This document shows positions 56,275 through 64,000 of a stretch of DNA of 64,000 bases, piece after piece (the stretch's first letter is position 1; the number at the start of each line of letters is the position of its first letter). Below the pieces are notes generated by a model. That model ran no database searches. It worked only from the letters and a program-made list of their open reading frames with translations, and was not told where the DNA came from. Origin of the DNA: Ditylenchus dipsaci. Lineage: Eukaryota > Nematoda > Chromadorea > Rhabditida > Anguinidae. The stretch covers positions 1 to 64,000 of the forward strand of contig SADC01000460.1 in the NCBI GenBank assembly GCA_004194705.1. Reading direction: 5' to 3'. The translations under genes and the position numbers were made by a program.

Positions 56275-57329
56275 TTAGCCACGCACTGCGCCGGTGTCCA
56301 GTAAAAAGACCTACAGTAAAAAGATCGACAGTGAAAAGGCCTACAAAATGCTTTCAGGTAATGATCATGTTCGAATCCTTGTAGTAGCAGACATATTTTT
56401 CCTTGACCAATAGTCATAAACTAGTTTTTATAAGACCATTTAAACCTAAGATTGGGTATAGGAGCCCGTGGCACCTCCTCTAAGCCGGTATCCACATCCC
56501 GAAACCAAAATTTCAGATTTCGCTAAAATTAATTGAAAATCATGTTACCTTATCCAGAACCCTCTAGATCAATTAGTCCACATGTCATATCGTCCACAAA
56601 TTTTTTATCATGTGTAAGAGCTAAAAACCCAAACGATTCAATTCAAAATTGTTTTTTGAAAACGATAAAATTTGAATCGGGTTCTCTACTCGGGACTGAT
56701 TGCACCCAGAGGGATTATCAATAAAAAGACTAACGCTTGACTTTTTCGGTCATTTGCGTGAATATACCCCTACTGTGGAGTTACCTGGATATCGACCTGT
56801 ACACGTGGCACCGACCTCAGGTTTGGGGTTGGGTAGGTAAAATCGCACTTTTGGTGTTAATAAGCGCAATTGCTCAGAAAACTTTAGTTTAGAAGAATAG
56901 CTTTTTTCAAATTCCTTTTTTTATTTTTAGACCATCCACCTGGCCAGGTGGTACCTACAACAGTATTGAAGTTGGGGTGTGTAAAATTGCAATTTTAACG
57001 GAAAATTTTAAAAAATAGAAAAAAATTATGAGTTTTCGAAATCTTAATGTGGCTGAATACTTTTTAGGTTTTTTTTGTCATACAAATATTCAATTTTGAT
57101 GCGCTGTGGGTAACACTATAGAATCCCCGCCCCCAGCTAGCGAAAAATTTTCTTTTCCTGAAGGGGGAAAAACCATCTCACATTGTTTCTCGTGCTCTGA
57201 AACGGCACGGAAACACTTTGGTTTCCGAAAAATCGAATTTTTTTTTTTCGATTTGCCTTGGTCCCCAAGGTAAAAATTTAGAAAAATTCAAAAAAAAATA
57301 TTTTTTTTGATTCCCGCCAAAACATTTTT
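56275..57329. other. No gene seen
   Basis: Fragments with CCACCTGGCCAGGTGGTACC (56938) and a related block near 56770-56850 echo 3635-3690. An open frame at 56533-56724 (+) is unrecognised. Confidence 0.4.
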
Positions 57330-57960
57330 TAAGGATTCAGGGCTGTATTGGGAGGTGAAGGGAATTAAAGTGGCCACTTTCATGGCAAAACCTTAAAATA
57401 GTGAATTGTGGACTATTTCGGATGTCTTACCATGTTTTTCAACTGGGCCGTGGCAAAAGAGACTCTATATGCATTTTATGGTCAAGAGTACTTCTCGGAA
57501 TCATATCTAAGGTAAGTGTGTGCGCGCATCTCTAACTCTCCCCGAAGGGGGCGCAGGGGGCTTGGGGGCTTGGAGTTGAGATGCGCACAACCACACACCT
57601 TAGACACATATCACTCGAAAGTTATTCTGGATGCATGGATAAGGCTTGCGGTTGAGATGCGCATACCCACATACCTTAGACACAATTCACTCGAAAGTGA
57701 CTCTGAATGCATGAAAAAGCATGCATACCAGAGTTTATTTATGCGGTAGGCCCCACTATTCAAAACTATGTTCAACATCTTCTTGTTAGTGGGCCCTGTG
57801 CGATTAGCGGCCCTTTTTATTCCTTTCTCCTCCCTATACAGCCCTTATTCCCTTTAAAATTCAAAAGACGCGAATTTGAAAAAATAATTTTTTTGAATTA
57901 TCCTAAATTTTCACTCTGAGGGACCAAGGCAAATCGCGAAATTTTTTTTGACTTTCACAG
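57330..57960. repeat. Composite of dispersed repeats
   Basis: 57330-57475 matches the 36290-36480 repeat. 57480-57560 is a GTAAGTGTGTGCGCGCATCT copy. 57600-57760 has two inverse copies of the ACTTTCGAGTGA repeat. 57800-57850 is an inverse of the GGGAATAAGGGCTGTATTGG segment. Open frames here are repeat by-products. Confidence 0.6.
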
Positions 57961-58250
57961 AATTGATGATCATTTCTCGTAAAAATTGGGTCGAGAAACA
58001 CGAATATGCAATCGGCTTTTAAAAATTCTTTCCAAAGTGTGTCAGCCGTGGGGGGGGACCAAGTAAAGTCTAGCCATTTCGTCCCAGGTGCCGGTTCATC
58101 TACGTTGGAGCAGGAGATTCACACAAGACTGATCAAAACTTAACTAAAAGATAAGATCGAGATAAGAAGAAAAATCAGAGGAATGAAACTATTATTATAA
58201 TTCTCAAATCTCTGATTAGTTCAATTACTGTCTACTAAATTGTCAGCCAA

Positions 58251-58640
58251 ATGATGCCAGTTTTATTTTCTCTTATTATTTCTCTGCTAATGCTCGGTAA
58301 TACTGCTTGTGCAAAACCCATCCCTGCAAGTCTGCCGGAAACTCATCTTCTGTTTTTGAAGTGCCATGGTAATTTATTTTTTCTTCTAATTCAAGCTTAT
58401 TTCTGAGCTTACTGATGTTTAGCTACCTTTTCATCTAACTCTGACTTTGGTAGCCTGTCTCGACTACTCAACCATCCCAGCAACCAAATGGCTGTTTACA
58501 GTGTAGGTTTAGACAAACTTTCGGTGTTCTTGGATGAAATGTCAGCCAAACAGCACAAACAGCTGACTTTTCTACTGCATGATGATGTTGATGCTGGAGA
58601 TGAAGTGATATTAAACTCTATCTTTGGCGAGTCAAATAAT
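58251..58640 (+). CDS. Secreted protein of unknown family, 5' exons
   Basis: Two exons join in phase: 58251-58368 and 58423-58640, with a 54 bp intron. The first encodes a clear signal peptide (MMPVLFSLIISLLMLGNTAC) and continues KPIPASLPETHLLFLKCH. The second encodes ATFSSNSDFGSLSRLLNHPS, then a charged, helix-prone stretch (LDKLSVFLDEMSAKQHKQLT, FLLHDDVDAGDEVILNSIF). The donor AAT|GTAAGT at 58641 is in phase 0; reading through gives a stop at 58668-58670. No further exon was recognised before 61.9 kb. There is no family match I can defend. The codons are undisturbed and the short intron is typical of the genes here. Confidence 0.6.
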
Positions 58641-59160
58641 GTAAGTATTTTTCCAAGTTCTTTTTTTTGAAAAATCATGCTGAAAAACACAATTGTGGGC
58701 ACTTACTTAATTTGGCAGGCGCATTTCATAATTTTTCGTAAAGTCTTGTATCCATTGACTGATAGTAAATCCCATATTTTTAACGCCTTTTTTGTTCATA
58801 ATTTTTTTCTGTTAGTGTTATTTTGTAGCTGAGGTTCAGGGCTATCCAATAAGAAAATTTTTCCCAATGAGCCCCACCCCTTTTGAAAATTTGGCTAAAT
58901 AACACTTTTTGACCAAATGCCCTTTTTCATAAAAATTTTTGACTAAAAAAACATGACACTTCTGTGGTTCGAAGGATTCTACACTGCAACCACAAGATTT
59001 TTGTGTCTAAACACTATGCTGCAATTGTTGTATTGCATAAAAAAAATTAAACGAGGCTCTGTAATATATAGCAGTTTCTGTAATATATAGTAGCAGTTTA
59101 AAAAATCTTGGTGTTGTTGTCTTCGTGATGCAGTGGGTAGATTTCTTGGACAGTATCCCA

Positions 59161-59549
59161 GTGCACCCCCCCCCTTGCAAAAAATTTTTGTTATTTTTCA
59201 AAAAATTACCCATTTATAGCTGCCAAACTTTTTTCTGAGGCACTTCAGTGGGCAAAAATTCTTCAGGAATTCGAATCAGAAAGCAGAATTTAAAAAAAAT
59301 CATAGTCGCTGAGATATGACTCAAAGTTGGAGTGAAGTTGAGTTGTCATTTTTAAAAATGTTGACTTTCCAACTTTGAGTCATATCTCAGCGACTAGGCA
59401 TTTTTTTTCAAATTCTGCTTTCTGATTCGAATTCCTGAAGAATTTTTGCTTACTGAAGTGCCTCAGAAAAAAGTTTTGCAGCTAAAATGGGTAATTTTTT
59501 GAAAAATAACAAAAATTTTTGCAAGGATGGGGGGGGGGGGGGGGGTGCA
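59161..59549. repeat. Foldback element with poly-C/poly-G ends
   Basis: The left end is GTGCA followed by a C run; the right end is a run of about 18 G followed by TGCA. Arms include AATTCTTCAGGAATTCGAATC and TATGACTCAAAGTTGG with inverses. Confidence 0.8.
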
Positions 59550-59689
59550 GTTGGTCTTTTACGGATTTCTTGTTTTAAAGTCACAGGTTCGATTCCTTCT
59601 GCCTGCATTTTTTTTCTCTAGATTCTGGGCCAATACCCAAGTATCACAGTAATATATAAGTGGGTCGGTCGATTCAACTCCAAATTTAA

Positions 59690-59955
59690 GTACCCTTTAG
59701 GTAGTAAAACACGATTCGGATCGTTTGAGTACCTCTCAGGGGTTTAAGTTTCCATCCAGATGGTTGGAGCAGTATCCAGGTGGTTTAGGTACCATGCAGG
59801 TAGTTGGCCCTATCCAGATGAAAGGGTACTATTAGGTGATTCGAGCACTATCTGGGTTGTTGAGAAAGTATCTAGATGACTGGCATACTACTCAGGTGAT
59901 TTGGATACTATCCAGACGGTTTGGCCCTCTTCAAGTGGTTTGGGTGGTTTGAAAG
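59690..59955. repeat. Degenerate minisatellite
   Basis: Units of about 25-30 bp around TATCCAGGTGGTTTAGGTACC recur about nine times with substitutions. Related to 2640-3110. Confidence 0.65.
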
Positions 59956-61637
59956 GTTCAAAATAAGGACTTTCCCTTCAAGACAATAACATAAAACAAT
60001 AAAAAAATATCTGAAAATCTACCCAGGTGCACCCCCTCTAAAAGCGCATTCACAATGAGGAGGCTGTTTGCGGATTTGTCGATCCGATTTGTCATATGGA
60101 AATGGTCATAACTTTTTTCATTTTTCAAAAATTATTCTGTTATCGCCATCTTGTAGCTAAGATTTAGAGCTACAAGATGAGCTATTGATAAGTTGAAAAA
60201 AATTGAGTTAAAAAAGAAAGACTCCGCCCAAGCATCCGCACTCGAATTCGAGTTAGAATTCTTGGGCGGAGTCTTAAAATTATATCTGAGTTTTTGAAGC
60301 AATATTCACTCAGTCAATAGATCATTTGATAGCCCTAAACCTCAACTTTATGATTGCACTTAGTATGCTGTCGGCTAGGTCCTCCGATCTGGCATTGTCA
60401 AGCAACGTTGGGCTTGACCAGTAGATGGTTCTATATTTTGAACAAATTTCAATCGTGAACAAAAAATAATTCGAAATATATTTTTGCAATAAAAGAGCTG
60501 TCCCGCGAATTCAAAAACTTGAAGCACAAACCTTGACAAACAAAAATGAGAATTGGCCATGAAAGTATCCAAACTAGCCTTTTCGGTATTAGAATTCTTC
60601 AACGCTAAGCTCGGAATTTTCAGGGTTGTCAGCAAAAAAGCTTGCGGCTAGGTATAGTTAATCGTTAATGCTCTTTGAGATGGTATCAACAGAAATTTTT
60701 AACTTAATTTTACAACTCGGGCGGTTTTCTTGTTAGTCTTACTCTGTTTCTTAATATAACGAAAGACTAGATCTGTTTTGGCTGTCTTTTTAAAATTTTA
60801 ACAAAGGAAAACAAAAAAGTAAAAAAAGATTGAGCTATTTTTAAAGCAACTGTGAATACAATAATACGCATTTCAAGCCATTTTTTCGGCATTCACATGT
60901 CAATCGAAACCAGTTTTTACGAAAAATGACAAGTCAAAACACAGACCAGGTTATTTTTATCAAAAAGCATTCGTCTTAAGACAAAATCCCTCGTAAATAA
61001 AAATTATGGTCATGAAGAAATACGTGTTTTCTCTGACAAAATTTTATTTAAAAATACGTTAAATTTTATGTGGCCATAGCTTTTGGAGAAAAAATAAGTT
61101 AATTGTGAAAATTTGGTTTTTTGCCCGAATCATACCGAAAAGTTCTGATAAAAACCGCGTATAATTTTCGCCAATTCTGCCAAATGTCCGGTCGCCGTCT
61201 TAATCTGCCTTAGCTGGCCTAGATCCCCACTACATAGGCCCGCCCAGACTACTGCATCACGTTTTTAACCAAAAAATGGTCCCACTTACGTTTTCCTGGA
61301 GTGACCGGCGTAGTTAACTGCATAAAACAGGCAGTCTCCAAATCATAACTGTGATAACGATTCTACAAGGCAGCAATCAGTGTTCGCTCAACCAGAGAGA
61401 ACAAAACAAACAAACACAAGACACACGTGAGGACACACGTACACACCTGCACAGTGTATTTATTTTGGAAGGAATATTTTTTGACAGTATAAAACTTTCC
61501 GAATAGTGCTGCAAAAAACTGTCTATGATTAGGAATCCGTGTTTTTTTTACTAGGTCTCCCGTTGAATATGTGAGACAGCACTTTTTATGTATTTCAAGA
61601 AATCCAAATTGCAACTTTCATAATTTCAAGAAAATTT

Positions 61638-61744
61638 GGCGCTACTAGAATTTATTCCACGTGCCCCTATCCCATCAACCCCCCCCCCCCCCCAAAATAA
61701 AGGTGGTGAAGGCGGTGTTACTGGAATTTATATTCCAGTAGCGT
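61638..61744. mobile_element. Small GGCGCTACT-end element with poly-C
   Basis: GGCGCTACTAGAATTTATTCC on the left pairs with GGAATTTATATTCCAGTAGCG on the right, with a C run of about 15 between. It ends about 140 bp upstream of the isomerase start codon. Confidence 0.65.
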
Positions 61745-61881
61745 AGATAATTTTTTTGCATGTAATATATTGGAAATAAAAATTCATATATGAATTGTTC
61801 AAAACATGTGTTGCTGACTATCATTTTTATTTTTGACTGATAAGGTATCTTTTAGCTACATTAAGCAGCAGATTGTAAACT

Positions 61882-63754
<1,873 letters not shown>

Positions 63755-63792
63755 TAAAATTTTCTTATTTTTTTTATTTTTTTAAAGTCAAA

Positions 63793-63976
63793 GCTCTATG
63801 CAGTGGTCTTTTTTCTTTTGATTTCGGAAGTTCCTGAACCCAAGTCTAAAAAATCACAAAAATAGGCAACAAGGGGTCTCCCGACCAAGACATATTTTAA
63901 GCATAAAAATCACAAAATTAACAACAGGGGGGCCAAGGCATATTTTTTCGGGAATCCCTTGAACAAATATAGAGCC
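63793..63976. mobile_element. Degraded relative of the 9-bp-TSD MITE
   Basis: The right end (GGGAATCCCTTGAACAAATATAGAGCC, written here with its A/T differences) matches the terminal of the 27022-27433 element. The left end begins GCTCTATG at 63793. Internal GGGGGGCCAAGGC is shared. No matching target duplication remains. Confidence 0.6.
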
Positions 63977-64000
63977 AAAAATGGCAAGTACTCCGATTTT

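Larger units (their letters stand above)
58641..61637. other. Repeat-rich, no further exon recognised
   Basis: Includes the poly-C/G palindrome at 59161-59549, the minisatellite at 59690-59955, a perfect small inverted pair AGACTCCGCCCAAG / CTTGGGCGGAGTCT at 60220-60273, and a dispersed segment with TCCGATCTGGCATTGTCAAG at 60380. Nothing coding recognised. Confidence 0.45.

Overview
The window is eukaryotic and most likely from a nematode. It is AT-rich (long A/T runs, few long ORFs). Genes are split into short exons with GT..AG introns, and intergenic and intronic space is packed with short DNA transposons and foldback elements. Recognisable genes fit Nematoda: a core-2/I-branching (GT14) glycosyltransferase, an SCP/TAPS (CAP) secreted protein, pepsin-like proteins, and three uninterrupted units of the nematode-type telomere motif (TTAGGC, as GCCTAA) near 56.0 kb plus a degenerate run near 62.5 kb. 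I cannot name the species. The load of mobile DNA and the long introns are unlike Caenorhabditis.

Layout. 0-4 kb: repeats only. 4.1-8.4 kb (+): GT14 glycosyltransferase, introns filled with hAT, TTAA-type and foldback elements. 8.4-16 kb: repeats, including a 1.17 kb near-perfect palindrome and a 47-48 bp tandem array. 16.1-17.4 kb (-): broken gene with a GIY-YIG-like domain. 18-21 kb: Tc1/mariner-type and tandem-armed elements, plus an unrecognised coding-like block. 21.2-30.4 kb (-) and 33.2-35.8 kb (-): two tandem pepsin-family paralogues with matching exon structure, both apparently without the catalytic Asp-Thr/Ser-Gly motifs. 37.6-41.0 kb (-): SCP/TAPS gene and a truncated copy of its last exon. 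41.6-47.1 kb: transposons, including a Tc1-like deletion derivative that keeps only its DNA-binding head. 48.2-52.4 kb (-): secreted two-CUB-domain gene. 52.9-58.2 kb: transposons and tRNA-like pieces. 58.25-58.64 kb (+): start of an unrecognised secreted protein. 61.88 kb to window end (+): 5' half of glucose-6-phosphate isomerase, continuing off the window.

Functionally the genes are mostly secretory-pathway products (CAP, CUB, pepsin-like, small secreted protein, Golgi glycosyltransferase) plus one glycolytic enzyme. There is no sign of an operon or of a multi-gene system acting together.

Many exons carry one-base gaps relative to otherwise conserved protein sequence, while splice sites and intron phases remain good. 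This pattern looks more like an unpolished long-read assembly than like uniform pseudogenisation, but the sequence alone cannot decide. The strongest biological candidates are the paired non-catalytic pepsin-like proteins, and the recurring design of transposon ends built from short tandem repeats across unrelated superfamilies.
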